Below, piece after piece: positions 1 through 8,424 of a stretch of 32,399 nucleotides of DNA. Below the pieces are notes generated by a model that saw nothing but the letters and a program-made list of their open reading frames with translations, was not told where the DNA came from and did no database searches. The translations under genes were made by a program, and so were the position numbers. Source of the DNA: a virus; the IMG/VR virus record IMGVR_UViG_3300029319_000256, positions 1-32,399 of that record, one strand, 5' to 3'. The first letter of the stretch is position 1. Every line of letters begins with the position of its first letter.

Positions 1-114
1 GGTGTTATATCATTTGAAGTTAAAGCTTCATGGGTAGACTTATTACAATTAGTATTAATAACAGTGATCGGTGCTTACTTCGGTGGTAGATCGCTAGAAA
101 AAGTAAAAAAATAA
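1..114 (+). CDS. C-terminal end of small membrane protein (holin-like), partial
   Basis: The open frame enters from the window edge and ends with TAA at 112-114, giving 37 visible residues. They contain one hydrophobic segment (LLQLVLITVIGAYFGG) followed by a charged tail RSLEKVKK. A last transmembrane helix ending in a Gly/Tyr/Phe-rich turn and then a short basic cytoplasmic tail is common in small phage holins and holin-like proteins. The position just before the packaging genes is compatible with that. The N-terminus is missing, so helix number and class cannot be judged. The role is inference; the membrane segment is seen directly. Confidence 0.5.
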   Translation, partial: GVISFEVKASWVDLLQLVLITVIGAYFGGRSLEKVKK

Positions 115-115
115 A

Positions 116-913
116 ATGAGCGCAAAATTTTTTCAAAAACAAATTAGACCAGACATAATAAACGGAGATGTGTCAGGTGTTATACAGTCAAACGCAGCAG
201 ATAAACCTTTTTCGACAGGAGATGTAGTTTTTGATTGGCAAGCATTAGATCTTCCAAAAGGAACTGATGCTATAGTAAACGGATCGATACACATGTACGG
301 AGAAGACGGTGGCCCTTCTACATCTAAAGACTTTTATTTGTTGATTGCAAAATCTAACAATGGAGTGGCTCCAACTAGTTTAGGTGATACAAATGCAGCT
401 GTAACTGGATGTTATGAATTAGGCGATATATTACTAGGTGTTATAAAATTTGAAGGTAATACACACGGTCAAGGTATTATAAATTTAAACAAAGAATCTA
501 TATATTATTATAACATTGGCTCTAGTTCTGGTCAATCAGGTGTTACTGTTATAGAGACAGGAGTTAATCCTAGTGGAGTAACTAGAGGAACTTCTACGCA
601 AAGAATATATGTAGCTGGTATAGCTGGAGGCGCTCATGATTTCTCGACTGGAGTGTTGTTAAACGATGCTTCAGATGTTGCTGATGACTCTGCAACTACT
701 TTAACGGTTGATGGTGTAGATCCAAGAAAAGCTTTTAGAGCAGGAGATACTGTTTATATACACGACTCAGACACTCCTATTGGAACAGTTGCTTCACTAA
801 CAGCTAACAGTATAGTTTTAACATCAAATAATGTAGGAGCTATAGCTGATGACGATGAGTTTATGAACGCTGCACCAATGACAATTAAATTAGGATTTAG
901 AAATCCAAGATAA
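116..913 (+). CDS. Probable virion surface/decoration protein, beta-rich
   Basis: This is a 265-aa protein starting one base after the previous stop, with no Shine-Dalgarno sequence. It is rich in Gly, Thr, Ser, Asp and Val, with alternating hydrophobic residues that predict beta structure; there is no signal peptide or membrane segment. Residues 207-249 (AFRAGDTVYI... to DDDEF) form a compact beta module that also appears in the major capsid protein and in tail proteins of this window. The C-terminus TIKLGFRNPR is basic. I recognise no enzyme motif. Composition, the shared module and the location suggest a capsid decoration or fibre-type structural protein. Function is inferred only. Confidence 0.5.
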   Translation: MSAKFFQKQIRPDIINGDVSGVIQSNAADKPFSTGDVVFDWQALDLPKGTDAIVNGSIHMYGEDGGPSTSKDFYLLIAKSNNGVAPTSLGDTNAAVTGCYELGDILLGVIKFEGNTHGQGIINLNKESIYYYNIGSSSGQSGVTVIETGVNPSGVTRGTSTQRIYVAGIAGGAHDFSTGVLLNDASDVADDSATTLTVDGVDPRKAFRAGDTVYIHDSDTPIGTVASLTANSIVLTSNNVGAIADDDEFMNAAPMTIKLGFRNPR

Positions 914-938
914 AACAAATTAAATTAAATTAAATAAA
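914..938 (+). promoter_or_regulatory. A/T-only translation leader with TTAAA repeats
   Basis: The 25 bases between two genes consist almost only of A and T, with three tandem TTAAA units directly before ATG 939. There is no purine-rich anti-16S sequence. Such SD-less A/T leaders are typical of translation initiation in Bacteroidetes, where ribosomes make little use of Shine-Dalgarno pairing. No convincing -7 TAnnTTTG promoter element is present. Confidence 0.45.
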
Positions 939-1196
939 ATGGCAAAAACAAAAAAGGCTAGTAAGCCTACAAAAATTACAAACGAAGAATTAAATAAATT
1001 ACAAGATACAGTAAATATAATAAATAAAGCTCAAATGCAGATAGGTATGTTACAGAGCAATATACATCAATTGCTACATCATATAGCTGGTAAAAATGAT
1101 GAGCTAGCTTTAATGCAGTCTAACTTTAAAGAAAGTTACGGTACTGATGATATTAATATTTCTGATGGAACAATAAAATATAATGAAAATAATTAG
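939..1196 (+). CDS. Small conserved phage protein, coiled coil
   Basis: An 85-aa protein with a Lys/Thr-rich N-terminus (MAKTKKASKPTK). Residues about 17-65 show heptad-like spacing of Leu/Ile/Met (ELNKLQDTVNIINKAQMQIG), predicting a helical coiled coil. The C-terminus YGTDDINISDGTIKY ends the helix with a short Asn/Asp/Gly segment. This helix plus YG..-I(N)-DG tail layout resembles small proteins often found beside structural genes of marine phages; I know no tested function. The last 14 bases overlap the next gene, suggesting translational coupling. Confidence 0.6.
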   Translation: MAKTKKASKPTKITNEELNKLQDTVNIINKAQMQIGMLQSNIHQLLHHIAGKNDELALMQSNFKESYGTDDINISDGTIKYNENN

Positions 1197-1401
1197 AAAA
1201 ATTACTGTAGGTAAAGACTACAAGGAAAATGCTATGCACTACGCTGTGGGTCAAGATGTTTATGGTGGACATACTATATGTAATATATTAGAAGAAAAAG
1301 ATAAATATTCTATTTATATTAAAAAAGATAAAGATGTTTTACCGTGGAAAGACTTTAACAAAAACATGGCGGTATCTGTAGAATATAATCTAGAATACTA
1401 A
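1183..1401 (+). CDS. Small conserved phage hypothetical protein
   Basis: A 72-aa protein whose ATG lies 14 nt inside the preceding gene in another frame. The sequence begins MKIIRKITVGKDYKENAMHY and contains a VGQDVYGGHTI segment, then a lysine-rich beta-like stretch. It looks like a small single-domain beta protein with no membrane segment. I do not recognise a characterised family; the sharp frame and tight packing on both sides support it as a real gene. Confidence 0.55.
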   Translation: MKIIRKITVGKDYKENAMHYAVGQDVYGGHTICNILEEKDKYSIYIKKDKDVLPWKDFNKNMAVSVEYNLEY

Positions 1402-1402
1402 T

Positions 1403-1735
1403 ATGACTAGAAGAAAAAGAATATACGGTAAAAGAAGAAAAAAGTCTGCTTTTAAACAAGAGCCAAAAGAGAGACAAGGAAATGTTTATGTTGGTGACAA
1501 GAAGTTTTCAGATAAACCAATGTATGAAGATCAAAAACCTTCTACTCACTTAATGGCTTATGGTGAGTCTGACGGTAAATACGTAGCTTATCCTACTTTG
1601 TTTCAAGATGACGATGGTATGTGGTACCAACCAGATGATCCTTTTAGAGAAGCTATAAAAAAGAAAGAGATATATCAGTTTGGTACAGAAGAAGAAGCAG
1701 CAGAGTTTGCTGGTGGTAGTTGGAAGAACAAATGA
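1403..1735 (+). CDS. Conserved phage protein with HLMAYGESDGKYVAYPTLF-type domain
   Basis: A 110-aa protein with a very basic N-terminal 20 residues (MTRRKRIYGKRRKKS) and a compact C-terminal domain. The domain contains GESDGKYVAYPTLFQDDDG, then alternating charged helices and the ending FGTEEEAAEFAGGSWKNK. A similar short domain (G-E-x-D-G-K-Y-x-A-x-P-T-x-F ... EEEAxxFAxGSWK) occurs alone or at the end of larger virion proteins in many phages, without a tested function that I know of. The basic tail could bind nucleic acid. The stop codon overlaps the next ATG in an ATGA at 1732-1735. Confidence 0.55.
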   Translation: MTRRKRIYGKRRKKSAFKQEPKERQGNVYVGDKKFSDKPMYEDQKPSTHLMAYGESDGKYVAYPTLFQDDDGMWYQPDDPFREAIKKKEIYQFGTEEEAAEFAGGSWKNK

Positions 1736-2322
1736 AAGCGCCGTTTGATTTTGTTATAGAACCAAAAGGTAATAGATATAATAATACTAAAAAAGTTGGT
1801 GATAAAGATCTTATATTAAATACACAGATATACAATCATCAGTTTGTTAATAGAGAAGCTATTATTAAGTCTGTACCTACGGCTTATGAAACTAAAATAA
1901 AACCAGGAGATACTATTATAACACATCATAACGTTTTTAGACGCTGGCACGATATAAAAGGTAGAGAAAAAAATAGTAGAAGTTATTTTAATGAAAATAC
2001 TTATCTTGTAAAACTAGATCAAATATTTTTATATAAAAGAAATAATAATTGGCGAGCTACAGATGGCTATTGTTTTGTACAACCAATAAAGCAAAGAGAC
2101 AAACTAAAACCAGGAGAAGAAGAAGAGTGTATAGGTATAGTTAAATATACTGATGGTGTGTATAGCAAAAACGAATTAGTTGGTTTTACACCTTTTTCAA
2201 CCTACGAGTTTGTTATAGATGGTCAACGTCTGTATAGAGTTATGAATAAATTTATTACAATTAAATATGAATATCAAGGAGACGAAGAAGCTTATAATCC
2301 AAGCTGGGCACAGAGCTGTTGA
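1732..2322 (+). CDS. Putative double GroES-like co-chaperonin
   Basis: The ATG at 1732 gives 196 aa. A TTG 12 bases upstream is in frame but the ATGA overlap with the previous stop favours the ATG. Two segments have the beta pattern of a chaperonin-10 barrel. In the C-terminal copy (about 112-180), YCFVQPIKQ is followed by GIVKYT and then VGFTPFSTYEFVIDGQRLYRVM ending ITIKYE; this parallels the GroES segment in which a loop precedes -KIDGEEYLIL- and a final Ile-rich strand. The N-terminal copy (about 5-101) has FVIEPKGNR, AIIKSVP, IKPGDTIITH and YLVKLDQIFLYK. A phage GroES replacement is known in T4 (gp31), where it helps capsid protein folding; the same job here is inference. An RR-W-H-D-I-K-G-R loop (70-78) is an insertion whose role is unknown. 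Confidence 0.5.
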   Translation: MKAPFDFVIEPKGNRYNNTKKVGDKDLILNTQIYNHQFVNREAIIKSVPTAYETKIKPGDTIITHHNVFRRWHDIKGREKNSRSYFNENTYLVKLDQIFLYKRNNNWRATDGYCFVQPIKQRDKLKPGEEEECIGIVKYTDGVYSKNELVGFTPFSTYEFVIDGQRLYRVMNKFITIKYEYQGDEEAYNPSWAQSC

Positions 2323-2542
2323 AGAATTAATTAATGTTGCTAAAGAAAAGATTATTACAAATACAGATGATGACGTTAGTGCTGATAGATTAAAGAACGC
2401 AGCTGCTACTAAAAAGCTAGCTATTTTTGATGCGTTTGAAATATTAAACAGAATACAAGAAGAAGAAAGTTTATTAAATAACAAAGCTATAAATAAACAA
2501 GAAACTAGTTTTAAAGGCTTTGCAGAAGGTAGGTCTAAATAA
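2267..2542 (+). CDS. terS: Probable terminase small subunit
   Basis: A 91-aa helical protein directly upstream of the large terminase; its last base is the first base of the terL ATG (TAATG at 2540-2544). The central run SADRLKNAAATKKLAIFDAF followed by EILNRIQEEESLLN matches the helical style of small terminase subunits from Bacteroidetes phages, which recognise DNA and regulate the packaging motor. The start lies 56 nt inside the upstream gene and no other ATG is available before the conserved core. The call rests mainly on position, size and helical composition; a different small packaging helper is possible. Confidence 0.6.
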   Translation: MNIKETKKLIIQAGHRAVEELINVAKEKIITNTDDDVSADRLKNAAATKKLAIFDAFEILNRIQEEESLLNNKAINKQETSFKGFAEGRSK

Positions 2543-4752
2543 TGTACAAGCAAGATTTAGTAAAGGTTGTAGAGCCTGTAAAGAAAACAACAATCACACG
2601 AATGAATCGTGGTAAAAAATGGAAATATGGATATGATAAAGAACATGATATTGTCGTTATATCAAAAACTGGTAAAATTGGTGAAATACTTGAAATCCAA
2701 AACTTGCGAATTGCTTTACCACTTGTGCCCGTGCAAGTACATAAACTGCAAAAAAATAAGTGGCAAAGAATAAACCAACCAGAAGAATTATCTAGGTTAA
2801 AAAATATTTTTGATTGGAGAAACTATCCTGAAGAACTTAAACCTAAATGGTACGATTATATAGACGAAGAGTTCAGGCGTAGAGAAGACGGTTTCTGGTT
2901 TATGAATAATAATAAACCAACTTACATAACTGGTAGCCACTATATGTATTTACAATGGAGTAAAATAGATGTAGGTGCGCCTGACTTTAGAGAAGCAAAT
3001 AGATTGTTCTTTATATTTTGGGAAGCTTGTAAAGCTGATAATAGGTGCTACGGTATGTGTTATCTTAAAAACCGTAGATCTGGTTTTAGTTTCATGTCTT
3101 CGGCAGAGACAGTTAATTTAGCAACCTTAGCAAGTGATAGTAGGTACGGTATATTATCTAAAACTGGTAATGATGCTAAGAAAATGTTTACAGATAAGGT
3201 TGTTCCAATATCAGTTAACTATCCGTTCTTTTTTAAACCGATACAAGACGGTATGGACAGGCCTAAGTCTGAACTTGCTTATAGGGTTCCTGCTAGTAAG
3301 TTTACGCGTAAAAAAATTACTTCTAACGAAAAGCAGGAAGACTTGGTTGGACTTGATACTACTATTGACTGGAAAAACACTGGTGATAATAGTTATGACG
3401 GTGAAAAATTAAGTTTATTAGTTCACGATGAAAGTGGTAAATGGGAAAAGCCTGATAATATATTAAACAACTGGAGAGTTACAAAAACTTGTTTAAGGTT
3501 AGGAGCTAAAATAGTTGGAAAGTGTATGATGGGTAGTACTTCAAACGCTTTAGAAAAAGGAGGTAATAACTTTAAAAAATTATACCATGCATCAGATGTT
3601 ACTAAACGAAATCGTAATGGACAGACAAAGTCTGGTTTATATTCTCTCTTTATCCCAATGGAGTGGAACTACGAAGGATTTATTGATGAATACGGAAGTC
3701 CAGTCTTTAATAGTCCAGATGCAAATGTGGTCGGACCAGATGGTGAATTAATAGACATAGGCATAATAGAACATTGGCAAAACGAAGCTGATGGATTAAA
3801 AGATGATCAAGATGCTTTAAACGAGTTTTACAGGCAGTTTCCAAGAACTGAAGAACATGCGTTTAGAGACGAGACAAGAAATAGTATATTTAACCTTGTT
3901 AGAATATACGATCAAATAGATTACAATGAAGGTACAAGACCTGGTATAAGCAAAGGTAATTTTCAATGGGTAAACGGTATAAAAGACACACAAGTAATAT
4001 TTTATCCAGATACCAACGGTAGATTCAATATTAGTTGGACACCACCCTTGCACCTACAAAATAAGATAATAACTAAAAATGGTATAAAATATCCTGGTAA
4101 CGAGCACATGGGTGCTTTTGGTTGTGATAGTTATGATATATCAGGAACTGTAGATGGTAGAGGTTCTAATGGTGCTTTGCATGGATTAACTAAGTTTAGC
4201 ATGGAAGACGCTCCACCTAATCAATTCTTTTTAGAGTATATAGCTAGACCACAAACAGCAGAAATATTTTTTGAAGATGTTTTAATGGCGCTAGTGTTTT
4301 ACGGTATGCCAATACTAGCAGAGAATAATAAACCTAGATTACTTTATTATTTAAGACGTAGAGGTTACAGAGGTTATAGTATGAACAGACCTGATAAAGT
4401 TTGGAATAAATTATCTACAACAGAAAAGGAAATAGGTGGTATACCTAACTCAAGTGAAGATATAAAGCAGGCTCATGCAGCAGCTATTGAAATGTATATA
4501 CAACAACACGTAGGAGACATCGGTGGTGGTAATTGGGGTAATATGTATTTTAATAGAACTCTAAATGATTGGGCTAAATTTGATATAAACAAAAGAACAA
4601 AGTTTGACGCTAGTATTAGTAGTGGGTTAGCGGTTATGGCGTGTAATAGAAATCTATACGCACCTAACGCTAAAATTGAAAAACAGAAAATAAGTTTAAA
4701 TTTTGGAAGATACAGAAACGGTGGAGCTTCGTCTAAATTAATTAAAAATTAA
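2542..4752 (+). CDS. terL: Terminase large subunit (packaging ATPase/nuclease)
   Basis: A 736-aa motor protein that drives DNA into the procapsid and cuts the concatemer. In the ATPase half, the Walker A position reads LKNRRSGFSF (K176-F184); it lacks the usual GK[S/T] but matches the deviant lambda gpA style, where the Lys/Arg sits before the loop. Walker B is LSLLVHDE with D296 and E297. In the RNase H-like nuclease half, D529 lies in FGCDSYDISG, a second acidic site is E594 in LAENNKP, and the last Asp is D689 in KFDASISSG. Length is at the upper end for terminases. Neighbours terS and portal agree. The start is fixed by the TAATG overlap with terS. Confidence 0.95.
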   Translation: MYKQDLVKVVEPVKKTTITRMNRGKKWKYGYDKEHDIVVISKTGKIGEILEIQNLRIALPLVPVQVHKLQKNKWQRINQPEELSRLKNIFDWRNYPEELKPKWYDYIDEEFRRREDGFWFMNNNKPTYITGSHYMYLQWSKIDVGAPDFREANRLFFIFWEACKADNRCYGMCYLKNRRSGFSFMSSAETVNLATLASDSRYGILSKTGNDAKKMFTDKVVPISVNYPFFFKPIQDGMDRPKSELAYRVPASKFTRKKITSNEKQEDLVGLDTTIDWKNTGDNSYDGEKLSLLVHDESGKWEKPDNILNNWRVTKTCLRLGAKIVGKCMMGSTSNALEKGGNNFKKLYHASDVTKRNRNGQTKSGLYSLFIPMEWNYEGFIDEYGSPVFNSPDANVVGPDGELIDIGIIEHWQNEADGLKDDQDALNEFYRQFPRTEEHAFRDETRNSIFNLVRIYDQIDYNEGTRPGISKGNFQWVNGIKDTQVIFYPDTNGRFNISWTPPLHLQNKIITKNGIKYPGNEHMGAFGCDSYDISGTVDGRGSNGALHGLTKFSMEDAPPNQFFLEYIARPQTAEIFFEDVLMALVFYGMPILAENNKPRLLYYLRRRGYRGYSMNRPDKVWNKLSTTEKEIGGIPNSSEDIKQAHAAAIEMYIQQHVGDIGGGNWGNMYFNRTLNDWAKFDINKRTKFDASISSGLAVMACNRNLYAPNAKIEKQKISLNFGRYRNGGASSKLIKN

Positions 4753-4753
4753 A

Positions 4754-7174
4754 ATGATAAGAACAAGTGTAACAAATAATTTCCCTAGCCAAGTAGTAAG
4801 TGATATTGAAAAGTCTAGCTCTGAATACGGTATGAAGGTTGCTAAAGCTATAGAACACGAGTGGTTTAATACAGACTATGCTATGAGTAGGTATTTAACC
4901 AATATGAATAATTTTCACAGGTTAAGGCTTTACGCTAGAGGAGAACAATCGATACAAAAATACAAAGACGAGTTATCTATAAATGGTGATTTATCTTACT
5001 TAAATTTAGACTGGAGACCAGTACCTATAATACCAAAGTTTGTTGATATTGTAGTTAACGGTATAGCAGATAGAGTTTATGATGTAAAAGCTTTTTCACA
5101 AGATCCTTTTGGTGTAGACAAAAGAACGAAGTACATGCAGTCTATATTAAACGATATGAGAGCTAAAGAAGTTAATGATTTTGCACAAGATAAGTTTGGC
5201 ATGTCATTAAGAGAAAGTAACATTGAGGAGCTTCCTAGTTCTGAAGAAGAATTAGCACTGCACATGCAATTAACCTATAAGCAAGCTGTGGAACTAGCAG
5301 AAGAACAAGCTATAAATGTTTTGTTAGAAGGTAATAATTTTGATTTAATAAAAAGAAGATTTTATTATGATCTAACTGTTTGTGGTATAGGAGCCGTTAA
5401 AACAACTTTTAACGAGTCTGAAGGGGTTAAGATAGATTATGTTGATCCAGCAAATCTAGTGTACTCTTATAGTGAATCTCCGTACTTTGAAGACTTATAT
5501 TATGTTGGAGAGGTAAAGTATATATCTGTTAACGAACTTATAAAGCAGTTTCCACATTTAACAACAGAAGAATTAAAAGAGTTAACTGAAAAAAGCTACT
5601 CGGTTAATAGAGGTAATTATAACAAGCCTTATTCTACTAGAGAACAAAAAGACAAAAACAAAGTACAAATACTTTATTTTAATTATAAAACTTTTAATAC
5701 AGAAGTTTATAAAATAAAAAACACTAACACTGGAGGTTTAAGAGCTATAGAAAAAGATGATACTTTTATGGCTGAAAGTACAGAGTATTTTACTGTTGAA
5801 TCTAGAAAAATAGAAGTACTTTACGAAGGTGCTATGATACTAGGTAGTGATAGATTACTAAAATGGGAAATGTGTAAAAATATGATGCGTCCTAAAAGTG
5901 ATCACACTAAAGTAAAGATGAACTACGCTATGTGCGCGCCTAGAATGTATAATGGTAAAATTGAAAGTTTAGTTAGTAGAATAACTGGTTTTGCTGATAT
6001 GATACAGTTGACGCATTTAAAGTTACAACAAGTAATGTCTCGTATGGTACCAGATGGTATATATTTAGACGCTGATGGTTTAGCTGAAATAGATTTAGGT
6101 AATGGAACCAACTACAATCCACAAGAAGCTTTAAATATGTTCTTCCAAACTGGTAGTGTTATAGGTAGAAGCTTTACATCTGATGGTGATATGAACCCAG
6201 GTAAAGTACCTATACAAGAAATACAGTCTGGTGGTGGTGGCGCTAAAATGCAAAGTCTTATAGGTACATACAACTACTACTTGCAAATGATTAGAGATAC
6301 TACAGGGTTAAACGAAGCTAGAGATGCTACTTCACCAGATCCTAAGGCTTTAGTTGGTGTACAAAAAATGGCAGCTGCAAATAGTAACACAGCTACAAGA
6401 CATATACTACAGTCAGGTTTGTATTTAACGTCTGAGGTTTGTGATAATTTATCTATGAGAATATCTGATATATTAGAGTATTCTCCAGCTAGAAATGCTT
6501 TTATACAAAAAATAGGTAGACATAACGTTGGTACTTTAGAAGATATTAAAGACCTACACTTGTATGACTTTGGTATATTCTTAGAGTTATCTCCAGATGA
6601 AGAAGAAAAAGCAATGCTAGAGAATAACATACAAGTAGCTTTATCACAACAAACGATAGACTTAGAAGACGCTATAGATCTTAGAAATATAAAAAGTTTA
6701 AAACTAGCTAATCAGTTGTTAAAAGTTAGAAGAAAAAAGAAAATACAAAACGATCAAGCTAGAGCTCAACAAAACATGCAGGCTCAAGCACAAGCCAATG
6801 CTCAACAACAAGCAGCTGCTGCTCAAGCAGAAGTACAAAAGCAACAAGCGTTAACACAAACAAACATACAGTTAGAGCAAGCTAAAGCTAATTTGAAAAA
6901 AGACTCTATGATGCACGAGGCTGAAATTAAAAAACAATTAATGGACCATGAGTTTCAAATCAACATGAGGCTAAGACAAATGGAAGTTGAGGCTAACAAA
7001 GGTAGAGAAAAAGAAAAAGAAGATCGTAAAGATAAGAGAACTAAGATACAAGCTTCGCAACAAAGTGAGCTTATAGATCAAAGAAAAAATGAAAAACCGC
7101 CTAAAAACTTTGAATCATCAGGTAATGATATATTAGGAGGCGGAATGGGATTAGAAGCATTTAATCCAAGATAA
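4754..7174 (+). CDS. Portal protein
   Basis: An 806-aa protein beginning two bases after terL stops. The core has the portal style: YLNLDWRPVPIIPKFVDIVV near residues 75-95, a long helical middle, an aromatic-rich region (IDYVDPANLVYSYSESPYFEDLYYVGEV), and the GTYNYYLQMIRDTTGLNEARD segment near 510-530 that is typical of portals of large podoviruses. From about residue 660 the sequence turns into a Gln/Ala-rich then Lys/Glu-rich coiled coil (MQAQAQANAQQQAAAAQAEV...), a likely barrel or tunnel extension. The order terL-portal-scaffold-MCP is canonical. The portal forms the dodecameric DNA entry ring at one vertex. Confidence 0.92.
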   Translation: MIRTSVTNNFPSQVVSDIEKSSSEYGMKVAKAIEHEWFNTDYAMSRYLTNMNNFHRLRLYARGEQSIQKYKDELSINGDLSYLNLDWRPVPIIPKFVDIVVNGIADRVYDVKAFSQDPFGVDKRTKYMQSILNDMRAKEVNDFAQDKFGMSLRESNIEELPSSEEELALHMQLTYKQAVELAEEQAINVLLEGNNFDLIKRRFYYDLTVCGIGAVKTTFNESEGVKIDYVDPANLVYSYSESPYFEDLYYVGEVKYISVNELIKQFPHLTTEELKELTEKSYSVNRGNYNKPYSTREQKDKNKVQILYFNYKTFNTEVYKIKNTNTGGLRAIEKDDTFMAESTEYFTVESRKIEVLYEGAMILGSDRLLKWEMCKNMMRPKSDHTKVKMNYAMCAPRMYNGKIESLVSRITGFADMIQLTHLKLQQVMSRMVPDGIYLDADGLAEIDLGNGTNYNPQEALNMFFQTGSVIGRSFTSDGDMNPGKVPIQEIQSGGGGAKMQSLIGTYNYYLQMIRDTTGLNEARDATSPDPKALVGVQKMAAANSNTATRHILQSGLYLTSEVCDNLSMRISDILEYSPARNAFIQKIGRHNVGTLEDIKDLHLYDFGIFLELSPDEEEKAMLENNIQVALSQQTIDLEDAIDLRNIKSLKLANQLLKVRRKKKIQNDQARAQQNMQAQAQANAQQQAAAAQAEVQKQQALTQTNIQLEQAKANLKKDSMMHEAEIKKQLMDHEFQINMRLRQMEVEANKGREKEKEDRKDKRTKIQASQQSELIDQRKNEKPPKNFESSGNDILGGGMGLEAFNPR

Positions 7175-7203
7175 ACAATTAATTAATTATATAATATTTT
7201 ATT

Positions 7204-8403
7204 ATGGCTAAAAAAAATGAAGCAACAGAACCTACTGTTGAACAACCAAAAGTTGACAACGAAGTAGAAAAAATTAAAGTAAAAAAGAAGTTAAAGAAAA
7301 CCAAACCGCAAGAAGACACTGTTAAAGTTGATTTGAAAGAATTGGCTAAAAAAGCAGAGGACATTGTAAAGGTAGATTTAAAACAACCAGCTGAAGACAT
7401 TAAGGCTCCAGAAGCAGAAGTTAAAGAAGAAGAAAAGCAAAAGGTTGAAGAGCCTAAAGCAGAGGTTGAAGAAACACCGGTAATAGAGTTAGAAGAAATA
7501 AAAGAAGAACCTAAGGTAGAAGAACCAGTTAAAGTTGAAGAACCTATAGTAGCACCTGAAAAACCTACTATAGATTTACCAGAAAACGTTAACAAGCTTT
7601 TAGACTTCATGAAGGACACTGGTGGAGATATAAACGATTACGTAAGATTAAATATGGATTATTCTGAATTAGATAACCATACCTTACTTAAAGAGTATTA
7701 CAAAACAACTAAACCACATCTAAACTCAGAAGAAGTAGATTTTTTAATGGAAGATACTTTTTCTTTTGACGAAGAGTTAGATGATGAGAAAGATATTAGA
7801 AGAAAAAAACTAGCGCTAAAAGAGCAAGTTGCTAACGCTAGAAACCACTTAGACGGGTTAAAGTCTAAATACTATGAAGATATTAAAGCTGGAAGCAAAT
7901 TAACAAACGAACAGCAGAAGGCAATTGATTTCTTCAATAGATACAACAAAGAGTCTGAGGCTGAACAAAAAGCATTAGAAAGATCTAGGTCTGCATTTCA
8001 ACAAAAAACAGACAGTGTTTTTAACGACGATTTCAAAGGTTTTGAATATAATGTCGGTGATAAAAGATTTAGGTTTAATGTTAAAGATGTAAACAAAGTA
8101 AAGGAATCACAAAGTGACATTAACAATTTTGTCAAGAAGTTCTTGAACAATGAAAATTTAATGGAAGACGGTGTTGGTTACCACAAGTCTATGTTTACAG
8201 CTATGAACGCTGATGCTGTAGCTAAGCATTTTTACGAACAAGGTAAGGCTGATGCTTTGAAAGAAAGTATTGCTAAATCCAAAAACGTTAGTATGGACCC
8301 TAGACAATCTCACTCAGGTGAAATACAAGCTGGGGGAATAAAAGTAAGGGCGCTTGGAGAAGATGTTAATGACTTTAAGTTTAAAATTAAAAGAAAACAA
8401 TAA
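7204..8403 (+). CDS. Capsid scaffolding protein
   Basis: A 399-aa protein between portal and major capsid protein. Residues 1-125 are low complexity: Lys/Glu/Val/Pro with repeated KVEEP/KVDLK units, likely disordered. Residues about 135-190 hold an acidic helical part (GGDINDYVRLNMDY ... SEEVDFLMEDTF), followed by long charged helices. The C-terminal tail GGIKVRALGEDVNDFKFKIKRKQ is basic; scaffold proteins use such a C-terminal basic helix/strand to contact coat protein. No protease motif is visible, so a separate maturation protease is not supported. Function is inferred from position and composition, which is strong evidence in this gene order. Confidence 0.8.
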   Translation: MAKKNEATEPTVEQPKVDNEVEKIKVKKKLKKTKPQEDTVKVDLKELAKKAEDIVKVDLKQPAEDIKAPEAEVKEEEKQKVEEPKAEVEETPVIELEEIKEEPKVEEPVKVEEPIVAPEKPTIDLPENVNKLLDFMKDTGGDINDYVRLNMDYSELDNHTLLKEYYKTTKPHLNSEEVDFLMEDTFSFDEELDDEKDIRRKKLALKEQVANARNHLDGLKSKYYEDIKAGSKLTNEQQKAIDFFNRYNKESEAEQKALERSRSAFQQKTDSVFNDDFKGFEYNVGDKRFRFNVKDVNKVKESQSDINNFVKKFLNNENLMEDGVGYHKSMFTAMNADAVAKHFYEQGKADALKESIAKSKNVSMDPRQSHSGEIQAGGIKVRALGEDVNDFKFKIKRKQ

Positions 8404-8424
8404 CTAAATTAAAAATTAAAAATT
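8404..8424 (+). promoter_or_regulatory. A/T-only leader of the major capsid gene
   Basis: The leader contains a direct repeat of TTAAAAA and no Shine-Dalgarno sequence before ATG 8425. Since the following gene must be the most highly translated in the genome, an SD-free A/T leader here is the clearest sign that the host ribosome does not depend on SD pairing, as in Bacteroidetes. Confidence 0.5.

Noticed and set aside
1720-1731. TTG start giving four extra residues on the GroES-like gene
   Set aside because: The ATG at 1732 forms a standard ATGA overlap with the upstream stop, and no SD or other signal supports the TTG.
3134-3412. 92-aa + strand open frame inside terL
   Set aside because: It lies wholly inside the conserved ATPase region of the terminase in another frame and has shadow-like Leu/Lys-rich composition.
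7179-7619. 146-aa antisense frame opposite the scaffold gene
   Set aside because: Its Ser/Thr/Leu/Phe-rich sequence is the complement of the Lys/Glu-rich repeats of the scaffold gene; it has no leader and runs against all genes.
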